Source: CALOBA01 sp942491465
GTDB taxonomy: Bacteria > Pseudomonadota > Gammaproteobacteria > Chromatiales > Chromatiaceae
Direction of reading: 5' to 3'
Assembly: GCA_942491465.1 (NCBI GenBank)
Contig: CALOBA010000081.1
Coordinates: 1 to 64,000 of the forward strand
DNA length: 64,000 nucleotides
Below the pieces are notes generated by a model. That model worked only from the letters and a program-made list of their open reading frames with translations. It was not told the DNA's origin and did not search any database. The stretch's first letter is position 1; each line of letters opens with the position of its first letter. A program made the translations under genes and the position numbers. Shown here in pieces: positions 7,915-15,541 of the stretch.

Positions 7915-9135
7915 ATGCCGATCCCGCTTGCAGAGCACGATCCGCTTCGTCATGCCGTATCCGACAAGGTTCCGACCGATTCAACCGATAGGGCAGCCCT
8001 GTGCCGCATGCGACGCCTGCTGGGCGTCGGAGTCGCGATTGGTTTCGCCTTGTTACTCCAAGGCTGCGATGACGAACTACACGCCGTTCAATGCATCGAT
8101 CCGTCCACGGACGCTGTCAGCGACGACTTTCGGTGCAAGGGCATCGAGATGTTCGACGACGCCGATCGGTACATACAGAGCAACGCCCCCGTGGCCATCG
8201 ACGCGGAGGGCGGCAAACGCTTCTACGGTCGCCTCAATATCCTTGTCACGCCGCCCGATGGGTATCGCATCCAGGGCTATTGGGTGTCCTCGCGATCCGA
8301 CTTGGCCAGGGCCGCGCTGAGCGATGGGTCGCATCCAGACTTCGGCGTTGTGCGCTCGGCGGCCGAGATGACGGCCCTGCAGTTTAGCTTCGTCAGCGCG
8401 GCCCAAGACCAGGCCGATGGCGACTTAGGCCTGGTCACCAGCGCTCACGATGTCCGGGTCGTGTTCGAGGCTTTGGCCCAGAGCGAGCTGACGGTCCGCA
8501 GCCCCTTCGCCGATGCAGGCTATGCGTTCGAGGTCTTCCTGACGCCTCCCGGGGGTAGCGAGTCTCTGCTCGGCAGCAGCAGCGCGGACATGCCGCTGAC
8601 GGTCACGGTTGCACCGGGCAGCGAGGTCCGCGTCGCCAACCTGGCCGCGGGCGCAGAGGGCCGCTTCAACTATCGGATCAGCGGGGCAGGCAGCCTCGAA
8701 TCGGAGCAGATCAGCGGGCCGGAGCTGGTGCTGCAACTACCGAGCGGCGCCGGATCGGTCACGCGCATCAGCGCCAGCCCCGCGGTGCCGCTGCGCTTGC
8801 AATGCATTGCGGCGCCGGACTGCAGGGCGCAGGTGAAACACGCGACGCTCCAGAATGGCCGGGACACTAGCCTGACGGTGTGCCGGGCGGCCGCCGGGCG
8901 CATGGGCAGCCGCACCCTGTACCTGCACCCAACCCGCGAGACCTTCAGCTCCGGCACCTTCCGCCTAACCGCTGGCGCGGACCTCGTCGGTATCGGCGGC
9001 TGTGATGCGATCACTGCGCTGGACGGAGGCACGGCCTGTGACATTGACCTGGAGACCCTGCTGTCGGGCAATCACCTGGTACAGGCCTGGTACAGGCAAC
9101 CGCCGCCCATCCCGCCGAGCCCACGGCTGCAATAG
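7915..9135 (+). CDS. predicted lipoprotein of unknown function
   Basis: A 406-residue protein with a lipobox (ALLLQGC, Cys 51) preceded by a hydrophobic stretch. A strong GGAGGAG five bases before the ATG at 7915 supports that start, which leaves an unusual 31-residue leader before the signal sequence; M32 is an alternative. The mature part is beta-rich with paired cysteines (C59/C73, and LQCIAAPDCRAQV) and no domain I recognise. It ends ten bases before the LamG/dockerin-like gene and is probably cotranscribed with it, so the two may work together at the cell surface. The 255 bases upstream hold no gene; an 11-base direct repeat CTTCAGCACTG occurs near 7671 and 7715. Confidence 0.7.
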   Translation: MPIPLAEHDPLRHAVSDKVPTDSTDRAALCRMRRLLGVGVAIGFALLLQGCDDELHAVQCIDPSTDAVSDDFRCKGIEMFDDADRYIQSNAPVAIDAEGGKRFYGRLNILVTPPDGYRIQGYWVSSRSDLARAALSDGSHPDFGVVRSAAEMTALQFSFVSAAQDQADGDLGLVTSAHDVRVVFEALAQSELTVRSPFADAGYAFEVFLTPPGGSESLLGSSSADMPLTVTVAPGSEVRVANLAAGAEGRFNYRISGAGSLESEQISGPELVLQLPSGAGSVTRISASPAVPLRLQCIAAPDCRAQVKHATLQNGRDTSLTVCRAAAGRMGSRTLYLHPTRETFSSGTFRLTAGADLVGIGGCDAITALDGGTACDIDLETLLSGNHLVQAWYRQPPPIPPSPRLQ

Positions 9136-9145
9136 GAGCGAACCC

Positions 9146-11548
9146 ATGAGCATCGATCGCCAGAGCGGCTCCCCTCATTGCAACGGGTCCGCGGATAAGC
9201 GCCTGACCATCGCGGCTCGCCGACAAAGCCGCACCTCGACCTTTTTGCTCGCGGCCGCGGGGCTCTTGGCCTACAGCGCGGCGTGCGCCGACCTGAGGCT
9301 CCACCTGACCCTGGACGACGCCGATGTTTCGTCCGGCAACGGCGGCGTGATCAACAACGCCCCGTCCGCCGGGTTCCATTGCGATTGGAATCATGTCCCG
9401 CAGACCGTCCTCCCCGGGACCACTCACAGCGGCTTGGGGCAGATCGCCGAGGCAAAGCTCGCGGGTAACGACCAGGCCTTCATCGGCTGCGGCGATGTGG
9501 CGGATGTGGGTTCCGGCGCGATCACGATCTCGGCTTGGTTCAAGGCCAACGTCGACTACGCGGACAACGCCATCGGCAAATACGGCATCTACGGTTCACA
9601 TTTGTCCTACGACGAATGGGTCATCCAGCTGGGCCGCGACGAGGTGATGCTGTACATCAATAATGCAGTCGGCGTGAACGACGACCGCCAAGATCTCGGC
9701 TTGTATCGTGCCCTGACACCCGACGATGAATGGCACCACATCGCCGTGGTCATTGATGCTGCGTCGGGCCAGGTCCGCGCACTGTTCGACGGCCTGAGCT
9801 CCGGGGCCTCGGGCAACGAGAACGGCTGGACGCTCTTGGGCAACGGCCTCCCGTCCGGCTGGACCCTTGACAACCCCTTTCCACTGTCCCTCGGCGGCTA
9901 CCCCGGCGACGCCTATGCAACGCCGCCGACGCCTTTCTGGAAGTACTACCCCTTCGACGGCTTCCTGGACGACCTAGCGATCTTCGACGAGGCATTGGAC
10001 GACGATACGCTGCAACAGATCTTCAGCGACGGGCAGGCCGGGCTGAATGCGCTGGAATCAACCACCGGCGGTGGCGGCGGTGACCCGGGCCCGGCCCTGA
10101 CCGACGAGGAGGTGCTGGCCCTGATCGCGGACGAGCTTTCCAGCGCCATTGGAGTCGAAGCCGGCGAGATTCAGCCGGTCGTGGTTCCGACCACCGGCGC
10201 CTATTCCAGCTGGGCCAGTGTGAGCGCCGGCCCGGCCACGGTCGCGGGCGTGCCCTTGAGTCTGATCGAGTCCGATGGCCAGCGCATACGCGCTCACAGC
10301 CTGACGCTGGATGCCGACGGCTCCGCACGGCTCCAGCGCCAGGACTGGAACAACGGCGACGGCGATTGGCAGAGTGCTGGCCCTCAGACCATCGGCCAAC
10401 GGGTTTTCGGCTGCACCCGTGGCGTGACGGTTGCGGCAGGGCAGACCGGCTGTTCGAATTGCATGGTAGCGGTCGGCAATCTCACCCTGGCAGCCGCAGA
10501 CGACCCGATCAGCGCCACCGGGAACCAAACGGCTTGGGACGGCCAAGTGCACCTGCTGGTGCAACTGGCCGACGATGCGATCGAGTTCCATGTCGACGGT
10601 CAGCTGGTAGCCAGCAGCACCCTGCTGCGTTCCGAAGGGATGGTGTCCAGCTTCATTGCCTCGGACCTCGACCGGAGTTTCGGGGCGAGGCTCCTCGCCG
10701 ACGTCGGGGATAGCCCCTTGCATGCCATCGCCGACGATCTAACCATCGCCGAGATGCCCCTGGATACGGCGGCCATCGCCGCACTCATCAGCAGCTCCCG
10801 GCCGGGCTTGTTGGACATCGACGGGGACGGGCTGGAAAACGACGCGGACAACTGCCCAGAGGTGGAGAACGCGGACCAGATCGACACCGACGGCGATGGC
10901 CTGGGCGATGCTTGCGATCCGGATCAGGATGACGACGGAGTCCCAGGCCCGTCGGACAACTGTCCACTCATCGCCAACGCGGACCAATCGGACCTGGATG
11001 CGAACGCTATCGGCGACGCTTGCGAACAACTGCTGGCGGCGATGCCGGGATCGGTATCGGTCCGATTGGATGCGGGCGCGCAGTTCGCCCGCTACATTGA
11101 GCTGCGCAACTTCGGCGGCCTGCCGCTGGAGATCACCCGTGTCTACGAGTCCGCCGATGACTGCGCGAGCGAGTCAGATCTGGCCTGGGTCAGCGCCGCT
11201 TACCCTGCGGCAACCAGCCTGCCAGCCTCGGCGACCAGCAGCCTGCAACTGATGTTGGATGCGACCGGCATCAGTGGTACCGAACAAGCTTGGCTATGCA
11301 TCGCGAGCACGGACGCAGACCATCCCCTGGTCAGGGTCGCACTGGCGATGGAGGTCAACGTGGCCAACCCCTGTGCGGGCGCGGACTTCGACGACAGCGG
11401 CACCATCGACACGCCGGACGCTGAGGCGCTGTTTGGCCACTACGGCCAATCGGTCGCCGCCGGCACTAGCGGCGATGCCGATGGCGATGGGGACGTGGAC
11501 GGGGCGGACTACGGCATCCTTGCGGCTTGCTGGGGCACCAGCCTGTAA
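9146..11548 (+). CDS. secreted LamG / thrombospondin-3 / dockerin-like protein
   Basis: An 800-residue exported protein. The start is ATG at 9146, behind AGGAGCG. Residues 20-50 form the signal segment. A LamG/concanavalin-like domain spans about 50-300 (ISAWFKANVDYADNAIGKYG, WHHIAVVIDA). A second region (330-540) may be a degenerate LamG fold. Thrombospondin type-3 calcium repeats lie at 557-629 (DIDGDGLENDADNCP, DTDGDGLGDACDP). A beta domain spans about 636-735. The C-terminus carries two dockerin-like EF-hand loops (DFDDSGTIDTPDAEAL near 745, DADGDGDVDGADYGIL near 777). It probably binds carbohydrate or protein partners outside the cell. The dockerin-like end suggests docking to the cohesin-like neighbour at 11754. 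Confidence 0.8.
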   Translation: MSIDRQSGSPHCNGSADKRLTIAARRQSRTSTFLLAAAGLLAYSAACADLRLHLTLDDADVSSGNGGVINNAPSAGFHCDWNHVPQTVLPGTTHSGLGQIAEAKLAGNDQAFIGCGDVADVGSGAITISAWFKANVDYADNAIGKYGIYGSHLSYDEWVIQLGRDEVMLYINNAVGVNDDRQDLGLYRALTPDDEWHHIAVVIDAASGQVRALFDGLSSGASGNENGWTLLGNGLPSGWTLDNPFPLSLGGYPGDAYATPPTPFWKYYPFDGFLDDLAIFDEALDDDTLQQIFSDGQAGLNALESTTGGGGGDPGPALTDEEVLALIADELSSAIGVEAGEIQPVVVPTTGAYSSWASVSAGPATVAGVPLSLIESDGQRIRAHSLTLDADGSARLQRQDWNNGDGDWQSAGPQTIGQRVFGCTRGVTVAAGQTGCSNCMVAVGNLTLAAADDPISATGNQTAWDGQVHLLVQLADDAIEFHVDGQLVASSTLLRSEGMVSSFIASDLDRSFGARLLADVGDSPLHAIADDLTIAEMPLDTAAIAALISSSRPGLLDIDGDGLENDADNCPEVENADQIDTDGDGLGDACDPDQDDDGVPGPSDNCPLIANADQSDLDANAIGDACEQLLAAMPGSVSVRLDAGAQFARYIELRNFGGLPLEITRVYESADDCASESDLAWVSAAYPAATSLPASATSSLQLMLDATGISGTEQAWLCIASTDADHPLVRVALAMEVNVANPCAGADFDDSGTIDTPDAEALFGHYGQSVAAGTSGDADGDGDVDGADYGILAACWGTSL

Positions 11549-11581
11549 GCGCTGCGCCGAGGCATCGGTATTAGCCTTTGT

Positions 11582-11607
11582 GGTGGGTCCGCTTCGCTTG
11601 ACCCACC
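11582..11607. repeat. GGTGGGTC/GACCCACC intergenic hairpin
   Basis: Inverted repeat with 8-base arms and a 10-base loop between two exported-protein genes. It is related to the hairpin at 1797-1823. It could serve as a transcription stop for the upstream gene, although no T-run follows. Confidence 0.5.
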
Positions 11608-11753
11608 CTACAACCCCGGCGCGGCCTAGATTCACTGAGAAATTTGGCGCCGAGCACGCAACTCCTTTCCAAACCAAACCAAACCAAGCCGCGCCCGCTT
11701 CCGGATGCGGCAGTTATTCCGCCTACAACCGTCCTCGCACGAGGGGATCGTCC

Positions 11754-12440
11754 ATGCATACTCAACGTTTTCGCAGCCTCCTTGTCGGTGCCCTCCTGGC
11801 CTTAGGTGCAACTCAGGCGCAAGCAACCTTTAGGCTGAGCGCAGAGATTCAAAATCAGACCTCCAGCATCTTGGAACTTGCGATCCTGCTGGACGCAACC
11901 GACGGCGATGCAATCGTGGGCTTCGGACTGGACCTGACCTTTAACTCCAGCCTGGTCAGCGTCACCGGGGGGGGCGTCGATGCGCAGTTCGACGCTTCGG
12001 CGTCGAGCATGGATCTGTCCACTCCGGGGACCGCCCGCCTGCTTGGCCTGCAAAACTTGCCCGCCACCAACCTGAGCGGAACCGGCATCGCTCTGGGCCT
12101 GGTGGATTTCAGCATCATCGGTACGGGCACCGCGGTGTTCGACTTCGCCTTTCCAAACTACAACCCGCCGGCGTTGCAACAGGGTCTCTTCCCGCCCTCA
12201 TTCGGCCAACCCGTATTGCCGGACCTCAGCGTCCCGACCAGTACCGAGGTGACGGCAGCAACGGCGCCTTCCACTGCATTCCTGCTGGCCCCGGCATTGA
12301 TACTGCTGTGGCGTTCAGCGCGGCGATTCCCCGCGCCTGGGCGCTCGCTCTCGACGTTCGACAGCGACGGCAGATGTCGAAGCCCGGTGCGGCATGACGG
12401 AGTAACGTTCGGGTTCAGCGCCGTCTCGGTGTCGCGGTGA
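11754..12440 (+). CDS. cohesin-like exported protein with PEP-CTERM-type tail
   Basis: A 228-residue protein. Signal peptide 1-24 (LLVGALLALGATQAQA) is followed by a beta-sandwich stretch of the cohesin/CBM type (LELAILLDATDGDAIVGFGL then DLTFNSSLVSVTG). A tail follows: TAPSTAFLLAPALILLWRSA and RRF, matching a degenerate PEP-CTERM anchor. Unlike most family members it continues for about 40 residues after the arginines. The ATG at 11754 is chosen because it opens the signal peptide; the open frame extends far upstream without a better start. Its neighbour ends in dockerin-like loops. The cohesin assignment is a fold-level guess. Confidence 0.65.
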   Translation: MHTQRFRSLLVGALLALGATQAQATFRLSAEIQNQTSSILELAILLDATDGDAIVGFGLDLTFNSSLVSVTGGGVDAQFDASASSMDLSTPGTARLLGLQNLPATNLSGTGIALGLVDFSIIGTGTAVFDFAFPNYNPPALQQGLFPPSFGQPVLPDLSVPTSTEVTAATAPSTAFLLAPALILLWRSARRFPAPGRSLSTFDSDGRCRSPVRHDGVTFGFSAVSVSR

Positions 12441-12659
12441 CGGCCGACCCATTTGTACAGTTCGAACCAGCGTGGCGGTTGATATCCTTCTGCTGCCGGG
12501 GATGGTCTTCAGACGCCCGCACGATGTCCAGACCGGTTTTGCGGGGATACCTCAGGGTCTGTATCACCCGCGGCCGCGTCAGAAGAAGGTCAGAGCAATC
12601 GAATAAGGCGCCGAGCAGACCGGCGACCCAAAGGGGCAGTGTTGGAGGTGCGGGGACCG

Positions 12660-12722
12660 CTGCCGGACTGGGACCTCATCAAACAGCCCGAGCCCGACGT
12701 GGAGTTTGATCAGAAGTCGTAG
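12660..12722 (+). pseudogene. relic of the IS91-family transposase tail
   Basis: Reads LPDWDLIKQPEPDVEFDQKS then a stop. It corresponds almost exactly to the last residues of the relic at 1828-2317 (MPDWDLLQQPEPDFEFDQRI). Similarity stops at GATCAG, where it abuts the end of the FadL-type gene on the other strand. Only the extreme 3' end of the transposase remains. It marks the right edge of the exported-protein island. Confidence 0.65.
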
Positions 12723-13168
12723 CGCAGTGTCCCGCCGAGGATCGCAAGCATGTTGGTGTCGTAGTCGCCGCGGACGGTCACGCGCTGGGCTGTCTGTTCG
12801 AGCGCTGCGTTGCCGGTGAACGCGAGGGTGGCGCCGAGCGAGAAGGCCAGATTCTCCTTGTGCTTCCAGGCATAGGAGGCCGAGAGCTTCCACTGCTCGT
12901 CCACCGGGAAGTCGAGGGTGCGGTATTTGTCTGTGACGGGCGAGCTCTCGTAGGAGACGCCAACGGACACGAAGGCCTTCGGACTCAATACCCGGACGGC
13001 AGCAACACCCGCATGCCAAGTGTCGTCCCAGTTCCTGTCCGAGACGATGACCCGATCATCTCGGAAGCCGAGCTCGTTGTCGCTGAACTTGGACCACTCC
13101 TGCCAGCCGGTCTCGTCGAGATAGCGGGCGATGATGTCGCCCAGGGCGGCGAAGTCGCCGCTCGGGTA
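12710..13168 (-). pseudogene. C-terminal fragment of a FadL/OmpP1-type outer-membrane porin
   Basis: About 152 residues are open in frame from an upstream TGA at 13169-13171. The sequence reads WQEWSKFSDNELGF, NWDDTWHAGVAAVRVLSPKA, VSVGVSYESSPVTDKYRTLD, and ends GGTLRYDF. These are the last strands of the FadL/TodX family, and the terminal Phe is the usual outer-membrane assembly signal. Intact family members have about 400-450 residues, so the first two thirds are missing. It lies directly downstream of the sulfur-globule-like gene on the same strand. Family members import hydrophobic compounds such as long-chain fatty acids. Confidence 0.75.
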
Positions 13169-13174
13169 TCAACA

Positions 13175-13203
13175 CCGCCGCCCGGCCGGCGGCCGGGCGG
13201 CGG
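13175..13203 (-). terminator. perfect 13-bp GC hairpin downstream of the sulfur-globule-like gene
   Basis: Arms CCGCCGCCCGGCC and GGCCGGGCGGCGG flank a GGC loop, 22 bases past the stop of the gene at 13225-13542 on the minus strand. No T-run follows, so it may only stabilise the 3' end of the message rather than terminate it. This would suit a highly expressed structural protein. Confidence 0.45.
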
Positions 13204-13224
13204 CAGGCGGGTCGTCGTTGTGGA

Positions 13225-13542
13225 CTATTTCTCGGTGCTCTCGGCGGCGGCGGCCGGTGCCGCGACCGCCGGATAGCCGTACAGCGGCGCGCCCCAGCCG
13301 TAGGGGCTATAGCCGTAGTGCGGCACGCCCCAGTAAGGTGCGTAGCCGTAGCCGTAGGGGCCGCCACCCCAGCCGGACCAGGGACCACCCCAACCGGACC
13401 AGGGGCCGCCGCCCCACCCGGGACCCCAGCCGCCCCAGCCCGGCCCGGAGAAGGGCCACCAGAAGGCATTGGCGGAGAACGAGGCCAGCGCGGTGGATGC
13501 GGCCACGGTGGCGGCGAGCAGGAACGATCTCGTCTTCGTCAT
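13225..13542 (-). CDS. sulfur-globule-protein-like Gly/Trp/Tyr-rich secreted protein
   Basis: A 105-residue protein. Signal peptide 1-25 (LLAATVAASTALASFSANA) is followed by a low-complexity region of PGWGGWGPGWGGGPWSGWGG type, then tyrosine-rich GYGYAPYWGVPHYGYSPYGW, then an alanine-rich tail ending ESTEK. This composition and layout match the envelope proteins of periplasmic sulfur globules in purple sulfur bacteria, though short Gly-rich repeats make the homology hard to prove. The ATG at 13542 follows a GGAG ribosome site; an upstream in-frame start adds no signal sequence. If correct, the protein coats stored sulfur formed during sulfide or thiosulfate oxidation. Confidence 0.6.
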   Translation of the reverse strand: MTKTRSFLLAATVAASTALASFSANAFWWPFSGPGWGGWGPGWGGGPWSGWGGPWSGWGGGPYGYGYAPYWGVPHYGYSPYGWGAPLYGYPAVAAPAAAAESTEK

Positions 13543-13688
13543 GTCAGGCTCCGAAACATCGTTTGATTTAACGGATCGTGCCGACGGTGGCGTCGACACG
13601 AGATCAAGCGTAGTTTCCTGGTAATTATCCGGGTTTGACCAAGATCAACTTAGAAGCAAATTCGAATTTGCTTACAGAGCCCCCAATA

Positions 13689-14321
13689 GTGACCCCCAGC
13701 CCCGCGCCCCATCGTCGACGCGCAAACGCTGCCCAACGCTGGCAGCGCCGCCTGCGCCGCTTCCGTTCTGCCCGAGACCTGCTGACCTTCGCCGGTATCG
13801 GTCTTGGGCTCATGCTGATCGGCCTGCCGCTGCGCCTGTTCGGGGTCCGCCGCACCGCAAACCGACTGGCGGTGCTCAGTCAAGGTTCAGAAACAAGTGG
13901 TGCAGACGCAACCACGCAATGGCCAATCAAAAGGTTCAGCGAGCGGGCGTCTGCGCCACGTGTTTCTGAACCGATCCTCAGGGGCCCCGCAAGCCGCCCT
14001 GCGGATGTGCGCGACACCCGGCTGCAACGCGCCGAACGGCTCGCGGCCGACTGCGACGCCTGGCTGCGGCGGCTGCGCCCGGTCAATCCCTGCCTGCGCC
14101 GCTCCCTGTTGCTGCTGGCGCTGCTGCGCCGCGACGGCATCGCCGCCACGCTGGTCATCGGCATCCGTACCGACCGTCCGCCCCGCCCCGAACAGGCCGC
14201 CCTCGCCCACGCCTGGCTCGAGCTGGACGGACGACCGATCCTGGAGCGGGTCGATCCGCTGCTGCTTCATCGGCCGAGCGTGCGCTATCCGAACTCGCAG
14301 CAGGACAGCCTTTGTCCATGA
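13689..14321 (+). CDS. transglutaminase-like (Transglut_core3, lasso B2-type) protein with in-frame repeat insertion
   Basis: About 210 residues from a GTG at 13689; the start is uncertain and a TTG at 13635 is possible. The N-terminal part has a basic region and a membrane helix (LLTFAGIGLGLMLIGLPLRL). The C-terminal part has the cysteine-protease-like core: NPCLRRSLLLLALLRRDGIA with the nucleophile Cys, then ALAHAWLELDGRPI with the His. This is PF13471, found in lasso-peptide B2 proteins. Between the two halves sits a 33-residue stretch (SQGSETSGADA...APRVSEPI) encoded entirely by a palindromic repeat. Without it the protein would be about 177 residues. No lasso precursor or cyclase gene is seen nearby. 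Confidence 0.7.
   Translation: MTPSPAPHRRRANAAQRWQRRLRRFRSARDLLTFAGIGLGLMLIGLPLRLFGVRRTANRLAVLSQGSETSGADATTQWPIKRFSERASAPRVSEPILRGPASRPADVRDTRLQRAERLAADCDAWLRRLRPVNPCLRRSLLLLALLRRDGIAATLVIGIRTDRPPRPEQAALAHAWLELDGRPILERVDPLLLHRPSVRYPNSQQDSLCP
13880..13978 (+). repeat. palindromic element copy A, inserted in frame in a gene
   Basis: Terminal inverted repeats of 26 bases begin GGTTCAGAAACAAGTGGTGC at 13884-13909 and end ...GTGTTTCTGAACC at 13947-13972, with two mismatches between the arms. The flanks TCAA and GATCCT are shared with the other copies (26737-26836 reversed, 43062-43162). The element is open in the host reading frame and adds 33 codons to the transglutaminase-like gene. In design it resembles Rickettsia palindromic elements, which also enter coding sequence in frame. 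Confidence 0.85.
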
Positions 14322-14472
14322 CCAGAATACCTGACGAACAAACTTTGTCTGGATATTTTTCCGCGTCCTTGTTGAAAAGCCGCTAGACGACCAAATCTTG
14401 TTCACCGAGCAGGCCAGTCCCCAACCTAGCCTGCCCTAGTAACAGCCAATCCGTTATCGAGAGGTCAACACC

Positions 14473-14661
14473 ATGAGCTTCCGACTGAGCACCCTGATCA
14501 CCGCCAGCATCCTGAGTCTCGCCCTCGCCAACACCGGAACCGCGGTTGCCGGAGACGGCAAGAGCTGCGGCGGCAAGAAAGAGGACGGCACCTCCGCCGC
14601 CGTCGAGCGCCCCACCACCCGCCTGATCTCGGCCCGTCTGCAGCTCGACCACATCGCCTAA
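14473..14661 (+). CDS. small secreted protein, unknown function
   Basis: A 62-residue protein with a signal peptide (MSFRLSTLITASILSLALAN then TGTAVA) and a short polar mature part with one cysteine (GDGKSCGGKKEDG). A GAGAGG ribosome site stands nine bases before the ATG. A strong intrinsic terminator follows 39 bases after the stop, which together make this a convincing single-gene transcription unit. No family is recognised. Confidence 0.7.
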   Translation: MSFRLSTLITASILSLALANTGTAVAGDGKSCGGKKEDGTSAAVERPTTRLISARLQLDHIA

Positions 14662-14700
14662 GACATCGGCCGGCGCCCCAATCCGGGCGTCAAAAGAGAA

Positions 14701-14735
14701 GCCCCGAGCATCTACCGATGTTCGGGGCTTTTTTC
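14701..14735 (+). terminator. intrinsic terminator
   Basis: Stem GCCCCGAGCATC / GATGTTCGGGGC with a TACC loop (one G-U pair), followed directly by six T residues. It ends the transcript of the small secreted-protein gene. Confidence 0.9.
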
Positions 14736-14848
14736 ATGCAGCTGAGCTATTTGGCGTTTTCCGGCAGTTGCTCCGCCGGCCCTCTACTCCTCAACAAGGT
14801 CAACCGGAGGTCGCGGCCTCGGCTATCCCGACGACGGTCAATCAAACC

Positions 14849-15235
14849 TCATCCCCCAGTCCGCGACTCCGGGATGCAGAGGCCGTCCGCACAACGCCGC
14901 CGCAGGCGCCAGTCCGCAAACCGCCCGTAGGCCCAATCCAATGGTCTCGTGAGTCGCAGCCCGCTGACCAGCGCCGCCAGCCGCCGGTACCAGGGCAATC
15001 GTCGCCAAATGGCCACGAAGGCCTCGACGCCGGTGCGCATGCGACCATCCGGTTCGCGCACATGGATACGGCGCATGGCGGTCCCCAGATCCAGCCCCAC
15101 CGCCTCCAGGGCCGCCTCATCGCGGGTGATGTCGACCCATTCGATCGCCGAGTGCCGATCAACGCGACGATAGTGGGCAATCTCCCGCCGGCACAGCGAA
15201 CAGCCGCCGTCGTAGTACGCCGTTAGTCGGTTCAT
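14849..15235 (-). CDS. DCC-family thiol-disulfide oxidoreductase (DUF393)
   Basis: A 128-residue protein with the family signature YYDGGCSLCRREIAHYR at residues 7-23, where DxxCxxC supplies the redox cysteines. VDITRD, GRMRTGVEAFVAIWRRLPWY and a C-terminal basic region also fit DUF393. Members are thioredoxin-like thiol-disulfide oxidoreductases whose substrates are mostly unknown. Length and start (ATG at 15235) are normal. It is transcribed toward the terminator of the small secreted-protein gene and stands alone. Confidence 0.88.
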   Translation of the reverse strand: MNRLTAYYDGGCSLCRREIAHYRRVDRHSAIEWVDITRDEAALEAVGLDLGTAMRRIHVREPDGRMRTGVEAFVAIWRRLPWYRRLAALVSGLRLTRPLDWAYGRFADWRLRRRCADGLCIPESRTGG

Positions 15236-15541
15236 TAGGTGAAATCCTCACGTCAAGACAGGATATCGCCCGAACAGCAGCGCTGCACGTGCGATCGGTA
15301 TCGGTATGTCGACAAGTTGGGCAACCAGCGCAACGCTCTCAACCCTCGCCCGGCACTTCAATCGAACGTCGGACCCGACGACGATAAATCTTGTCGGACA
15401 ACCACGGACGACGAGGCGAAGCGCGAAGTCGGCCCTAAGGCAAGACGACGAAAACGCACTTGACGCCAGGCCGGCACCAAGCGACTTTGCCCCCCGACGC
15501 ACCACTGAACCCGACCCATCCATCTCCACCAGATAGCCGCC
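15236..15541. other. 306-base gap, no gene seen
   Basis: Between two divergent genes. It contains ATCGGTATCGGTAT (15296-15309), a short tandem repeat similar in style to ones at 19131 and 55578. It presumably holds both promoters; none is clear enough to mark. Confidence 0.5.

Noticed and set aside
11259..11753. Long N-terminal extension of the cohesin-like protein
   Set aside because: The extra 165 codons overlap the preceding gene in another frame and are arginine/threonine-rich shadow sequence; a signal peptide begins at 11754.
13225..13542. CRISPR-like or tandem DNA repeat in the GGCTGG-rich stretch
   Set aside because: The periodicity comes from the Gly/Trp-rich codons of a secreted protein; there are no uniform repeats or spacers.
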